This document shows positions 22,401-33,918 of a stretch of DNA of 64,000 bases, piece after piece. The position numbers and the translations under genes are program-made. The stretch covers positions 25,548,513-25,612,512 of the forward strand of contig OY743181.1 of assembly GCA_963555705.1 (NCBI GenBank). Reading direction: 5' to 3'. The stretch comes from Ligustrum vulgare (Eukaryota; Streptophyta; Magnoliopsida; Lamiales; Oleaceae). The notes under the pieces are model-generated. The model saw nothing but the letters and a program-made list of their open reading frames with translations, had not been told where the DNA came from and did not search any database. Within the stretch, counting starts at the first letter, position 1; each line of letters starts with the position of its first letter.

Positions 22401-25400
22401 GATTTATGGTATGGGGTGATGATGAGGATGATAATGGTGATATAGTGGGTTGAATTTGATTTCTGAATGGTGATGAAGATGTATGCTTTCGGCTATTAAG
22501 GTGATGAAAATGATGATGTTGGAGAATATTAGATGTAAAGGTGGAATAAAATGTGGGTTGCCATGTGTGTGATGAATGATGAAGATTCTAATGGTATAAA
22601 GAGAGAATTGTGGTGGTGTTCAACCGAGATGGTAGTGATGATGAATGGAGAATATAATAAAAATGGTGGAGAATTGGTAGGAAAAGAGTGATAAAGAAAA
22701 TGTTTTAAAGTGGGTTGGTTTTCATTATAAGTGTACAAAGTGATGAAAATGGAGAAGGAAAATAATTTAAAAAGAAAAAGAAAGAATAAAAATAATTAAT
22801 GGGATACTAGCATAATTAGGCTAATGTTTAATTTAAGATAATTAATTAGATATCTTTAATAATTTGGAATTTAAAATAATTTTGAAATAATACTTTGAAT
22901 AAATAATTAAAATAACATAATTTTAGAAATTCGGATTTTAATTTAAAATCGAACAAATTCGATATTTCTTGACTTGGCTAGACGAATCCGTCGCGGCGTT
23001 AACTTCAAAATAATGGGTGAAATAGTAGCGACACAATTTTCTAAATATTAAAATAATTATTAATTGCATAAAAATTCTGGGTCGCTACAGGGTGTCTAAT
23101 TAAAGATCACAGTGAGAAGTTTAATGCGAGCTAACAAGTGAGAGTAAATTGTAAATATATTGTCCGTAAAATTATATCAAAAATTAAAGAAATTTCTATT
23201 AAACAATTGATCGATCGGTAATTTTTATTAAAATAATAATGTAATAATATGAATAAAGAAATTTTATTCATATTGTTAAAAAATAAAGTTTCTTTATTCA
23301 AATGGGATGTAGTAACGAAACCAAAAAAAATTTGGGGGTTTGGGAATTGGAAATTTACATAACAAGAATTTGGCTTTGTTAGGAAAATGGCTATGGCGCT
23401 TTCCCCTAGAATCGGAGTCACTTTGGCATATCATTATCTATAGTTGTTATGCTTATCATTCAAACAGATGGGATCAAGCATTGAAGTTAACTCAACTCTT
23501 CGAGCACCATGGAAATTTATTGCAAGAGTCTTTTCCTCGATGTCGTCTCTTTCCAATCCTCCTCAAATCCAATTTGGAACTTACGTTTCTCGAGGAATTT
23601 CAGCGATAGAGATCTTGAGGATTTTACTTCTCTTTTAAACCTTCTAGAAACTATGACTCTCGACCCATTTACCTTGGACAAAAGAGTTTGGAAATGTCAT
23701 CCGTCTGGTCTTTTCTCATGTATATCCTTTTTTAGCACCATCGTCCAACTATTGAATCAACATAATTTCCCTCATTTCAATTTCATTTGGAAGGGAGTGG
23801 TGCCGTAAAAAATCAAAGTTTTTGCTTGGTTGGCTTCTTTGGGGAAAGTAAACACTTGTGATTTGTTACAATTGAAGAGGTCATTTATGTGCATATCCCC
23901 ATCTCACTGTATCATGTGTACGAAGGCGGATGAAACTATTAATCACATTCTTATCCACTGTGAGTTTGCTAGGAAGATTTGAGACAAAATCTTGTGCTTG
24001 TTTGGTGAATCAAGTTTACTACCAAAAAAATGAACAGATTTGATTTTCATTAAATGGTATTTTGGGGGAAACAAGAAAAAAAGAGTTGTGGAACATGACT
24101 GTGTTGGTATCAGCTTGGACTATATGGATTGAAAGAAATCGGGGAATTTTTGACAATTTTGAACGAACGATAGAAGATATATGGGATAACATTATGTTTC
24201 TCACGGGTTTATGGGCAAGGGCAACAGGAAAGTTAAGTGGTTTAAAGATATTTTTGTTGAGCCTAGATCCGATAACATATTTTGATGTCATAAATCTAAA
24301 TAGTTCTTAGATTTCTCCTCTTTGTTTCTATGGCCATTTGAGTTATTATAGTGTATTCTGTGGATATCTTATCCACATGGCTTTGTATTCGTTATAGACT
24401 TTATCATGAATAAAATTTCAGTTTCTTATAAAAAAAAACAATATAAATAAAGAAATTGTCAGTATGAAGAAGGAAAAATCAATTAATGCAACAATATTTA
24501 TTAAAATTAATGATTATTTTTTTAGAAAAACGCTTGAAATTAATAATTAATGCTTAAAAAATCAAATTATACCAAAAAATGTCTATCTTGCACATCTTTT
24601 TGGGAAGAATATGATGAAGAACAATATATGAAAAGAACAGCGTCGGTCTTAAGGAGAATATGTAAGTTGAGTTTTGCACATGTATTATATGAGCCTAATT
24701 TTGTAGTTCAAACTTCAAAAGTTTTTAAAAAAAAGAAAATCTCATTTATTGAACGTTAATTCCAGAAATGGAGTTGATATCTTCACAGCACAATCTCTAA
24801 AACACTTAATTCATTGCATGTTTTCCCGTTAAGAGATAAAACAATTCAACGGTCTACAATTTTATAAAAATATTAAAAAAATAATTATATGCCGTAAAAA
24901 AATGGTGAAACTTTATTTCTTAATTTTATTAATATATATAGACAAAAAGACTCACTATATATATTTTATTTATATTTTCATTAATAATTTTTTTATTGTC
25001 ATATAATTAAATATGCATTTAATTATGTTCAATTAAATGCATCGCATTTAAAAATTATTAATCATGTGAACGATTTCTTGAGTTGAATTCCACGTTCGTG
25101 CACCATAAATCTTTATGTTGATTTTCACTTTCGTGTATCGTCAATATTGCTTAATTTTTTACATTTAATTATATATATAGGACCGCATATATTTAATTTG
25201 TTACAATTACTTTATTTTATGTAAATTATAATATTTTGAGGGTTATTATTTCTATCCACGTTAGTCAAAAATATTTGGACAAATTTTTTTATTTATTCTA
25301 TACAACATATATTTGAAAAATTATATTATTTAATTTAAATTTGAGCAATTGTCTATAGCAACTTTCGTGTATCACACAGATGTGAGCAACTACAAACCGT

Positions 25401-26285
25401 AGAAAAAGTGTATTATTTAAAGAGGTTTTCCAAAATTGATGAGAATTGTAATTCATTTCTATTTTGAGAATTCGTTGACAGTCTGTATCATTAATCAAAA
25501 CAAATTATGTGTTCAATTTTTTTCCCTATTTTGTAATGATATTTACAGTAAAATCATTTCATATTATTCTTCCGTACAACGCACAGGTGTGATATTAGTT
25601 TAGGTCTAATATAGCCTAATTTTCCACAATTGTGACAAGTAGGAATGAACCTACGAGAAAATCTAGATTTCATGTTTTGGACCCTAGGATGAGGAACCCT
25701 ATTTTGCTTATAAAAGGTTTGTCTTATATTCTTTTTCTTCTTTTCAATGGTTCCTAACATCTCTGGACAAATGTAGGGACGAAAGTAGTTATGGGCGTAG
25801 TTTGTGTACTAGATTCCCTATAACCTAGGCCGCTTCTATATCTTGCAGGTTTACTAACCCCTAGGATATTGTCAAGTTTCTTAGATCCGATAGAGAAACT
25901 ATGTAGTTGTTCTTTAACTTTCTCAAACTCGTTCTCTAAAGTCTTATTCTTTTTTTGCAAGGGACACGTTCTCAACATTCAAATTTTAGGCCTTGTTTGA
26001 TAATCGAGATTTGCCTAGGAAGTATGAATTCATTTAATACTTTCATCTTTTTTTAGTGTTTGATAGATTAATTTTGCCTTGAAATTGGTTTTCCTACTTT
26101 TATTGAAAGTTGTACAATTCCTTGTTTTTAAGGCAAATGAATTCTTAGCTAATATGTGATAATTGGTTTCCACCTTTACGTGGCAAACCATAAACACCTC
26201 GTTTGATCATTTTTTTGTTGTTAATTGTCTTATTTTTCCCCAAAAATTATCATTATTATTATCAAGTACAAATATGTGAAAAGAT

Positions 26286-26335
<50 letters not shown>

Positions 26336-29300
26336 TTATTTTTTTTAAATAGCTAAATTTTGTTTTATTTGTCATGGAAAACAATGTCAATCAAACAACA
26401 AAACTTGAAAAATTCTCCACTTTTTCCACCAAGAAAATTAAACCAATCAAACGCAATAAACTTCCAATTCTCAGGAATTCAATTCCCTAGAATTCGTTTT
26501 CTTTTCACCCAAATTCCACACTCGCTATCAAACGAACCCTTATAATTTTTCAACTTATTCCTGAAATTTAAGAACAAGAGCTTGGTTCTCTACATCGACG
26601 CCATTTAGCTTCTTAAGAATGGATGGATTAATCTTTTCCATCTGGCGAACCTCCTTATATAACTGATTATAAATCTCTTCCCAATATGTTACAATACTAT
26701 ACTAATCCTCAGAAGAGTTACCTCGATCTGTGTACTCATCTTTGTCATTATCACGCTTCACTCTCGAGGTAAAAGTCATATAGTTCAAAATTTCCTTATG
26801 TGTGGTTTCTAGAGCAGTCTCTCACATAGGTGCACGTTTGAATTGTTCAGGGGAGATAGTCATAAATATGGCATGGACACCTTTACTATTCCAATTATAA
26901 TCAGCTAATTCATCCCAAGTCCAAGTCGAGGCAACTACACCATTAATTGTGGTAGATGGAGCTATCAAACCCTTAATAGCACTACATCTATACATTTTAA
27001 AAAGGCTCTCGAATAATTAAATAACGTGTCAATCAATATTAAGCAATAAATAAATGCATAAAGTAAATAACACCAAAAATTGGTAACGAAGGAAAACCCT
27101 TAAGGAACTCTTCACATGGATATAAAAAACATCCAGAAAACGTGCCAATAAAATCCACTAGAAAATGTATGACTTATAGAAGATGCTATTAACATTTAGT
27201 TGACTCTGACCCCAATTTGTAAATCACCGAAGACCCTATTTGGTTGTCTTCCCGCACTATCCAGCAACTCTGAACTCTTTTATCTTCTTGTAGATTGCCA
27301 AAAACGAACATCGTTTTTCTTCAACTACAACTGGAACGACATCTCTCCAACTCCAAAACTTTTAAGGCTTATTGGTAAAGGGTTTCGGGTTTGAGGTTTT
27401 ATGATAGAGCTCTTGAATTATAATTCAAGAAGTTGTGTAAATCAAATGATGGATCAAGAGATTGATATAATGTTATCCTCATCAAATATAATGATCAACC
27501 ACTTGGAAAAACGAAATAGGAGTTGGGTATATATATTATGAAGTGTTTGAGATAGTTTAGAATTGTAGGGAGTTTAAAAATCGAGAAACAATATCTTTCC
27601 AGATTTTACGACCATCGGTATCTTCATATCTTTCAATCTCGATATTCGATTGAAACGATTCAAAGTGTGCTGGAAAGAAAACTTAAATGGCTACAATTCT
27701 TGTAGAATTAGTATTTTTTCAATTCAAATTATTTTTATGCGAAAATCAAGTCTCAAACTTTGACTGAAATTTTGGATCATTATCCGGATTTTGGATTTTC
27801 CTTTGATTTCTAATTGCATCACAAGTCTTGTTAAACACTTATTTAATCTTTTTAAACCCAAACACTCAACTATCTCAAGTACAATACTTTGATTCTAATT
27901 TTGACTTTATAATCGAGTCTTTTTGTTCACGGGATTGCCAATTACATCTAAACTTAACACGTACGATACTTAGGAGGAAAGACACTTAGGAGTTTGGTCT
28001 TTCACAATGTGGTGTATAACACGAAAAACCTTTAAATGATAAACAATCTGGGAATCTAGGAATGAATGGATCCCTATCAATATAAAAACAAAGAATAATT
28101 AAAGATTTGTCCTTTCCCAAACTCATAGCTCTAATTTATCTGATGCGGTACATTATAATACAAGACAACGAAATGCAATGGGATAGATTGTTGAGGGCTG
28201 CCTATGCTCCCTTAATCTGTATCTATAAAAGGCCAATTGATAAAAGATTATTTGCATGAATCATTAAAAAACATCATATAGGCTTTCTTCAGGGCTAGTT
28301 TCGACTTCATCACTTGTCTTACTTGATGGATTTTGTTGATGAAATATGGATACTGTTTGTAAAACTTGACCTTGTTTGTTGTTTGAACACAGAGGCCGCT
28401 GAACCTTTACCAAAGAGGAGCTCAAAAGGATCCCTCGACAGAGGTAGGTATTCGCAATTTGTACATTTCATCTACTATGATTTGATAACCTGTAAAAGAG
28501 CTAAGTATTTGTGGGTAGTCTGCATGTTTGTTTCTCCGCCTATGTCAACTTGAATTGGTTGCATCAGAAGTTGATAAAGGGGACCTGGTAGAATTTTAAG
28601 ACCTAGTAAATAATTTTTTTATCACCAAGTATGATGATCTTGTGAAACGCAAGTGAGTGATTTGATTGCAATAAAATTATTATGCAAAGTAAATTTACAT
28701 TTATATCTGAGCAAGGTGAATAACTCTCTATGTTTCCAGATATTGCTCTTGCAAAGCTTGAAGACGATAAGAGATTGTCGTTTATCAAGGCATGGGAGGA
28801 AAGTGAGAAAAGCAAAGTGGAGAATAAGTAAGTCTTATCTGCCTTGTTATTTCTGTCGTCTAGGATAGCATATTCAAGGAACCTGGAAGAAACATCACTC
28901 TGTAAAAGTGCTGCTTATTGATTCGGATGCTTTAATGTACATTGACATCTGATAATATCTCGTCTTTAGTTTATCCATTTTGGTTCTATTTAGGGTTTCT
29001 TCCATCGAATTTGAGAACTGGTGGAAGAACTTATCCAAGGTTTACCTCCTCAGCTCCCTCGACATGGTCTTGTTATGTTGATATCTTTTTAATTTGAGCC
29101 CTAGAAAATCCTAGAAGAAAGTTGTTAGGAAGTTTATATAGTGAGATAGGGATATTTCCTTTCCAAATTGTCAAAAAAAATGTTGGTTCTGAAATACCTG
29201 CATCCGAAATACGTAAAGCATTCATCCCCAAATTTCGAATTTAGCTGAACTTCTGGTTATAATTTCAAGTCTTACGGGGAAATTTGTATAAAACGTAGTG

Positions 29301-30253
29301 CATTGTGCATCGCATTGAAAACAAAATGATGGAATAATTTTTTTGCGTGTTCTTCCATAGTTTCTGTTGTTTGAGATCATGACTTTCTTTGAATGGAATC
29401 GGAAAAATGGTTTTTACTGAAACATAATTGAATGTTACAACATTATTTTTGGTTTATTTGTTTCAACCTTGATGAAAGAAACTGCTAGACACTGGTATTG
29501 TTTGATGGAACAGAGCACAAAAGAAGCTCTCTGAGGTTTCATCATGGGAAAACAGCAAAAAAGCAGCTCTTGAAGCCCAACTAAAGCAAATTGAGGTAAA
29601 TGAATGTTTCTTCAAAAAAATTGTATATGTTTGTTATTAGCATAATTTGCAACGAAAATGCTCGCGTTTATATGACCTCCAATATTTAATCATGGTACAA
29701 AATGACATTACAAGTTTGATGACTTTAATGTTTTGTTTAGTATGCTAGGCTAGAACACTGAACAAGATTTTATTTAAGTAAAAGAAGCTGATATCTCAAT
29801 TGTTCTCCTGTGTGTGAGTATTAACAGTATTTACAAATAAATTAAAAAGATTCCCTACTTTCTAATCATATATTCTTTAAAAATTTACTATTACAAACCA
29901 CATTATTTGGTTTAAACTCAAACCGCGGTTAGAGAACAAAATCTTCCATAGTTGAATCTAAACCTATTTTCTCACTAGAATTTCAATGATTAAAATTTAC
30001 AATAATACACAAATAAAAAAATTCGTAATCATGTGTACACATGAAATGGCAGGAGAAGTTGGAGAAGAAGAAAGCGGATTATGCAGAAAAAATGGGAAAC
30101 AAAGTAGCTGTCGTTCACAAGCAAGCAGAAGAGAAGAGAGCTATGGTTGAAGCTAGACGAGGCGAAGAAATTCTCAAAGCAGAGGAGATGTCTGCAAAAT
30201 TTCGTGCAACCGGGCATGCTCCTACAAAGGTTTGTGGGTGTATTGGAGGTTAA
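16315..30253 (+). CDS. Remorin (group 1-like), 5 coding exons, 199 aa
   Basis: Remorins are plant-specific proteins that bind the cytosolic face of the plasma membrane, mark nanodomains and act in membrane organisation and microbe responses. Exons are 16315-16492, 28393-28443, 28740-28827, 29514-29595 and 30053-30253. All junctions are GT-AG, the phases agree, and the 600-nt CDS is uninterrupted. Residues 1-75 form a Pro/Glu/Val-rich disordered N-terminus. Residues ~77-190 match the conserved C-terminal domain: IALAKLEDDKRLSFIKAWEE (78-97), SSWEN (115-119), then a Lys/Glu/Ala-rich coiled coil. The end, VCGCIGG, gives two Cys suited to S-acylation of the membrane anchor. Length matches group-1 remorins (~200 aa). 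The odd feature is the 11.9-kb first intron. Other introns are 296, 686 and 457 bp. Confidence 0.93.
17095..17246. mobile_element. Small foldback (MITE-like) in remorin intron 1
   Basis: The two halves are imperfect inverted copies (ACCCTTACCCCATGTTTGACA against TGTCAAATATGAGAGTAAGC). The unit is flanked on both sides by (TA)n, 17071-17094 and 17247-17262. Its superfamily is unclear. Confidence 0.5.
17946..19548 (-). mobile_element. Sirevirus-like copia relic, 3' part with truncated 3' LTR
   Basis: 17946-18397 aligns along its length with the 5' LTR at 27218-27959 (about 75% by eye) in the same minus orientation, starting TGTTAGTTTTGATG. The degenerate polypurine tract AAATGGATAGAT sits just upstream on the minus strand. 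Further on, GGGGGAGAGTTAG and AAAAAGGGCGAGAG on the minus strand resemble the repeated purine motifs that Sireviruses carry before the 3' LTR. The LTR is cut at 17946, and pol is missing. Confidence 0.55.
20596..20797. repeat. Minisatellite of palindromic 25-bp units
   Basis: About eight units built on CAATCTTGGGAGATTG followed by AAAACATAG or ATTTCATAG. Each unit holds a CAATCT/AGATTG inverted repeat around a GGG loop. Confidence 0.9.
21147..21266. repeat. Short tandem GGGACTAAAAT repeats
   Basis: Four ~31-bp units of the type GGGACTAAAATGAATACTTT followed by TGAAAGTTGA, alternating in two subtypes. Confidence 0.85.
23264..24438 (+). mobile_element. 5'-truncated L1-type LINE 1
   Basis: An 18-bp duplication AATATGAATAAAGAAATT (23246-23263; one change at 24440-24457) brackets the insert, which ends in a poly-A run after an AATAAAAT signal. 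The region ~23301-24310 matches the C-terminal part of LINE 2 at 53518-55023. It has GKWLWRFP, then KVFAWLASLGKVNTCDLLQL and a CIMC...HILIHCEFA zinc-binding (zf-RVT-type) block, then the WTIWIERNRGIFDNFER C-terminus. Frameshifts abound. 23264-23300 is not LINE but an inverted copy of the target region. Confidence 0.85.
24550..24759 (+). other. Short frame conserved between two Helitron-like copies
   Basis: A 69-codon frame is matched by a frame in the inverted paralogue (60489-60752 on the minus strand), sharing MKR.AS.LRRICKL.FAHVLYE and PNFVVQ. It could be a captured host-exon fragment. No family is recognised, and it may be non-coding. Confidence 0.3.
25600..26995 (-). pseudogene. Copia (Sirevirus-like) gag remnant
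   Basis: Minus-strand codons from about 26995 resemble a copia Gag start (STTINGVVASTWTWDELADY, then NSKGVHAIFMTISPEQFKR). A Lys/Glu-rich segment and a GVDVENQALVLKFQE coiled-coil stretch follow. After the MITE come ILGVSKPARYRSGLGYRES and a zinc knuckle beginning CHNCGKLGYIRPK. Stops (for example after KRAPM) and frameshifts kill it. The frame is cut by the Helitron-like element at 25598. Confidence 0.6.
25989..26539. mobile_element. PIF/Harbinger-like MITE
   Basis: Ends are GGCCTTGTTTGATA and TATCAAACGAACCC, inverted repeats with three mismatches. A 3-bp TTA duplication flanks it (25986-25988 and 26540-26542). 551 bp, no coding. It contains (AT)n at 26288-26332 and interrupts the copia gag. 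Confidence 0.7.
27202..27214 (-). promoter_or_regulatory. Primer-binding site, Sirevirus-like relic
   Basis: The minus strand reads TGGGGTCAGAGTC, three bases after the TTTACA end of the LTR. It is a decayed TGGTATCAGAGC. Confidence 0.5.
27218..27959 (-). mobile_element. 5' LTR of the Sirevirus-like relic
   Basis: 742 bp, TGTTAAGTTTAGATG ... TTTACA on the minus strand. The diverged partner is at 17946-18397. A Met-tRNA-like primer site follows. Confidence 0.65.
28393..28443 (+). CDS. Remorin exon 2
   Basis: 51 bases, acceptor AACACAG, donor GTAGGT. Using the next AG two bases downstream would give an immediate stop, which fixes this acceptor. Encodes EAAEPLPKRSSKGSLDR. Confidence 0.88.
28740..28827 (+). 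CDS. Remorin exon 3
   Basis: 88 bases, acceptor TTTCCAG, donor GTAAGT. Encodes the start of the conserved remorin C-domain including the FIKAWEE block. Confidence 0.92.
29514..29595 (+). CDS. Remorin exon 4
   Basis: 82 bases, acceptor GGAACAG, donor GTAAAT. Encodes AQKKLSEVSSWENSKKAALE and the following coiled-coil residues. Confidence 0.92.
30053..30253 (+). CDS. Remorin exon 5
   Basis: 201 bases, acceptor ATGGCAG, ends TAA. Encodes the Lys/Glu-rich coiled coil and the RATGHAPTKVCGCIGG C-terminus that in this family anchors the protein to the membrane. Confidence 0.92.
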   Translation, partial: EKLEKKKADYAEKMGNKVAVVHKQAEEKRAMVEARRGEEILKAEEMSAKFRATGHAPTKVCGCIGG

Positions 30254-33200
30254 GCTTCTCATTTGGTAATTGAAATTCTGGGATATTAGCATGTCATCCA
30301 TGTAAGATGTGTTTTTCTTTGTTATTTTGGTGTTTTACAGACTTAAATTTGTTGCTTGTATGGTCTTGTACAGTAAGAGTACTTTTGGCTTGTGAGAAAA
30401 CAAGCTCATTCGTAATTTACTTGCGTCTAAAAGTTCTCATGAAATTTAAGCTATTAGAGATATGGGGTTTTTATTTATTTATTTTTATACATTCAAGAAT
30501 AGAAAACATTACCCGACCCGGTGTAGCACCATGGAGAGTGCTTGCTCTCTACTGTGTGATCCTAAATCAATCATTACTTTCATGCATAAAGTATATTTAA
30601 AAATGGATTAATCCTTCTACTTAGTTTTGTTGTAGCTTAATTTACACGGTGATCTTCACTAGTCTTTTCATGTCAAATGAACTCATGCACCAAGAATGAA
30701 TATCATACCAGAGGAACTTCTCTTGATAGTCAGTTTTTGTATGAGATATCTTAGCAAGTATTAATGTTACAATTAATTTTGATTGTTCGTGGATACTTAA
30801 ATGTATACTAGCATTAATTATTTAATTTAAATTTGAAACATATATATAAAAGAAGACACGAGGGGTTGCATCTCCCCTACCAATTTCTAACAAAGCCAAC
30901 AACCCTTTTTAAAAGGGCTGTTGATTTTCTCCAATCCCACTTTCGAGGTGGGATGGGAGTATTTTTATTATTATTATTTTTCCTTTTTTTCTTCACTTTC
31001 CTTTTAATTCTTTTTTTTTTTTCGGTCCTTTCTTTTCTTTTCCTTTCTAGTTTTAAATTGTTAATTTTTTTTTAACTATATTTATTTGTCATTTACTCAT
31101 TTGTAAAATAACTTATTTTTTGAAAAGTATTTGTGATTTTTGAAATATTTATTTAAATATTTAATTGAAACCAGTTCGTCCCGATTCAACTTGGTTCAAC
31201 CTTCTAACGCTTGACCCATTGCCTTTTCTTGGTAGAACCAATTTTTGATATTTTGAACACGGAAAAAAGTTGTACGAAAGCACATGAATAAAAGTTTGCA
31301 ATGCAATAAATTGGTAAAAGATCAATTTTCTCCAAACCAATGCCGCTTTGGTTTTATTGTTTTTCGTTTCAAAATACCAAAATTTGGGCTGCTCGATTAT
31401 TGATGAGTTTCTTACCATTTCAACATCCTCATATATACTAATGTGTATAATTCTATCAAGTCCTGCCCAACGCTGATCATCAAATACACGACTAGGGAAA
31501 AAGCCTTCAACAAGGAGATATACATACCAAGACCATTAAACCCTGAACAAGTTTAACTTCTGTATTAAAAGAGAGTTTGCTGAATGTATCGAACCATTCC
31601 TGAACCTGAGCCACCATACAAGTTCGGATTCATAGACAAGCAAACACAGGAAAGCAATAAAATCTTGACACTTCACTCTAATTTTGAGGTGCCAACGCGT
31701 CAAAACCCCACTAAAAATGTTTGACACAATTTCACCTCAAAATTGTATTAAGCTTTCAAAATTCAATTGGAGACAGTTAAGGGGACTGGGGGTGTGTGCA
31801 GGTTCCATGGGGGTAAAACTACGAGGTAATAACAGAAGATAAGCACCAGCAGATTTTGCATTACGAGTACAGGACATGCAAATAAACCAAACTAGCCTTG
31901 CCAGAATGAACAATGAATTGCTGAAAGAACTGAAGGCGATGGCAAAGTGAACCCAACATATTATCCCGAACATATATAAGACGGTGATTACTTTAAAGGA
32001 CAAAGAAATGTGCCTGAAAATCAGGCACTGTCTGCATCATAAGGGAAAATAAAAGTCTTCAAATACCAAATGCACAATTTAATACACCACCGGACACTTG
32101 ATCGTGAACTTCAAACATGCAGCAAGACATTTCTGTACAAGAAGAAATCACTGAAGACGTATCAGATACAAGGGTCAAAAATCTGCAAGATGTCTGTTGA
32201 ACTAATAATTTCAACTAGCATACAAATGCCAGCCACTAAAATACAAGATATTTTTTTAAACAATGTGGGAGAAATAAAGGCCATCAAGGATGACTTTTAA
32301 GAAGCCAAAGGCTGCTTTTGAAACCTATAAGTTGCTTTTCACCCTTTCGACATTTTTTATTTTTTTTTTAAAGTGCTTCCACTAGAGCTTTTCGAGGAAG
32401 CTGGTCCAGTGTGACTTCCTCCACAAGCACTTCGGAAGGTAAAATTATTATTAGGGTGTGTTTTTTATTGCACACATTTGCCATGAAAAATGTCAAATAA
32501 TTCCAAATATTTTCCTTCTTTTGTGTTTGGTTAGAACATTTGTCATGACAAATATTTTCCATGTACAAGTGTCTAAAACGCATTTCATTTTTCTCAAGCA
32601 AACCTCTAGTAAGAGGTTAGCAAAGCATCATCACGGGAAAGGGGATGCGTTCGCGCGTTGAGGCTGTGGATATTGTGAGACTCATCCTGGATACCTGACT
32701 TCATCTGGACTTAGAATACACCTTTTTTTTTACCTTGTTCCTTTTGCTTCACTTTGACCATTTGAGTCCCTATGTTCTCGGCTTTTATTGGATGGTTTAG
32801 ATCCTTTGAAGTTCTATTATTCCTTTCAAAATTCTCAAACTTTGGGCACGTAGAGACAATTCCCTCTCGTGATCCAGAGCCCATCCTTGATCAAAAACCT
32901 CCTAGTAGCTCCCGACTTCGCCTGTTGCACTAGCCTAGCCACCAAGAGGGGAATGGGGTCTTTCCCTTCTTTCTTTTTACCCCTACATTTGATTCCTCAA
33001 CCTAGGAACACAAACAGGAAACTAACTCATTTCCAACCACACATTGTATTAATGAAATAATCTCCACATAAACCCAAAAAAAATTCTCTACTTTTTAACC
33101 ACATTCTCCTAAAACTTACTATTACAACCCACATTATTTGAAATAATGGATCTCAAACAGGGGCTTAATTATTTGTGCTGCCTTTTCCTAGTAAGTTATA

Positions 33201-33599
33201 ATTAATATTTTTTAAGCTAGCAGTTTTACATCACCGTGGACTAAAGTTGAGCTTACTAGTAAACTTAGTTTGTGTTCGGTATAATTTGTTTATAAATTTT
33301 TAATAATGACCACGTGACAAAACTTCATAAGACAATTTTTTGAAGTCATTAAGTCAACAATTTCGGCTAGTCAAAAATTCTCACCCACTACTTTTGATTT
33401 TTCAAAAAAATGGAGCAACGAGATATTGACAAGTCGCTATTTATAAAAAATATTTATAAACAAATGTTTATAAACGATTAAACAAACAGAGGCTTAATTG
33501 TTAGTATTATCTATGTTACTTGCATCTGGTTAACCAGCAATTCTAATTTCTTTGGTGAGTGCTTCATGGATAAAAATTATTCCGCATGGTAATTTCAAT
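30254..33599. other. Remorin 3' flank and intergenic sequence
   Basis: No further gene is recognised. The first few hundred bases should hold the remorin 3' UTR, but I see no decisive poly-A signal. T-rich runs lie at 30960-31070. A TTTACTATTACAAxCCACATTATTT sequence at ~33115 also occurs at ~29885 and, inverted, at ~55800, marking a dispersed MITE-like family. Confidence 0.5.
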
Positions 33600-33918
33600 T
33601 TCGATCATTTATATTATGGGAAAAGAGTTATGGTGCCACATTGTTAGAAGTGACCCAACTCTTGATGAGGAATCCAAATTAGCTTTATAGATAGTGAAAG
33701 ATGCTAGAGTCATGACGTGAATATTAGAATCTGTTGATCCTATGATTGTTCTAAATTTAAGTCTATATAAGACTGCGAAAGGATTGTGGGAGTATGTAAA
33801 GAAGGTTCACAATAAGGACCACATAGCCAAACGCTTTCAATTGGAGTATGAGATTGCAAATTACACCCAAGGAGATCTCACCATCAAAGATTACGTTTCT
33901 AGGTTTTATGGGGAGATC

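Larger units (their letters stand above)
19822..23089. mobile_element. Large solo LTR, 3.27 kb
   Basis: Ends are TGTAGCGTCC and GGGTCGCTACA, flanked by the 5-bp duplication GGGTG (19817-19821 and 23090-23094). The inverted paralogue at ~61445 has one copy of the site and no insert, proving insertion here. It has no long coding frame and no primer site beside it, so a solo LTR fits best. The size and the GCGxCC termini suggest a Ty3/gypsy chromovirus LTR (Tekay-like). The strand is undetermined. It contains a palindromic minisatellite, GGGACTAAAAT repeats (21147-21266) and a GGTGATGATG-rich right third. Confidence 0.8.
19549..25598 (+). mobile_element. Helitron-like non-autonomous element, interrupted twice
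   Basis: Its own sequence (19549-19821, 23095-23263 and 24440-25598) is present uninterrupted and inverted at 59890-61720. The left end reads TC... followed by AATATAAAAGTAG, typical of plant Helitron 5' ends. The right end has a degenerate CCGTACAACGCACAGG hairpin a few bases before TTAG, close to the Helitron CTRR end. It lies between A and T with no duplication, as expected. It carries a short frame at 24550 but no Rep/helicase. It sits in the gag region of the Sirevirus-like relic. Confidence 0.5.
25599..27959 (-). mobile_element. Sirevirus-like copia relic, 5' part
   Basis: On the minus strand it reads LTR (27959-27218), primer site, then a gag-like frame to 25599. A PIF-like MITE interrupts gag at 25989-26539, and the Helitron-like element follows gag. 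This is the 5' half of the copia relic whose 3' end lies at 17946-19548. Confidence 0.65.

Noticed and set aside
26288..26332. Possible regulatory AT-rich block
   Set aside because: It is a simple (AT)n microsatellite inside a MITE.
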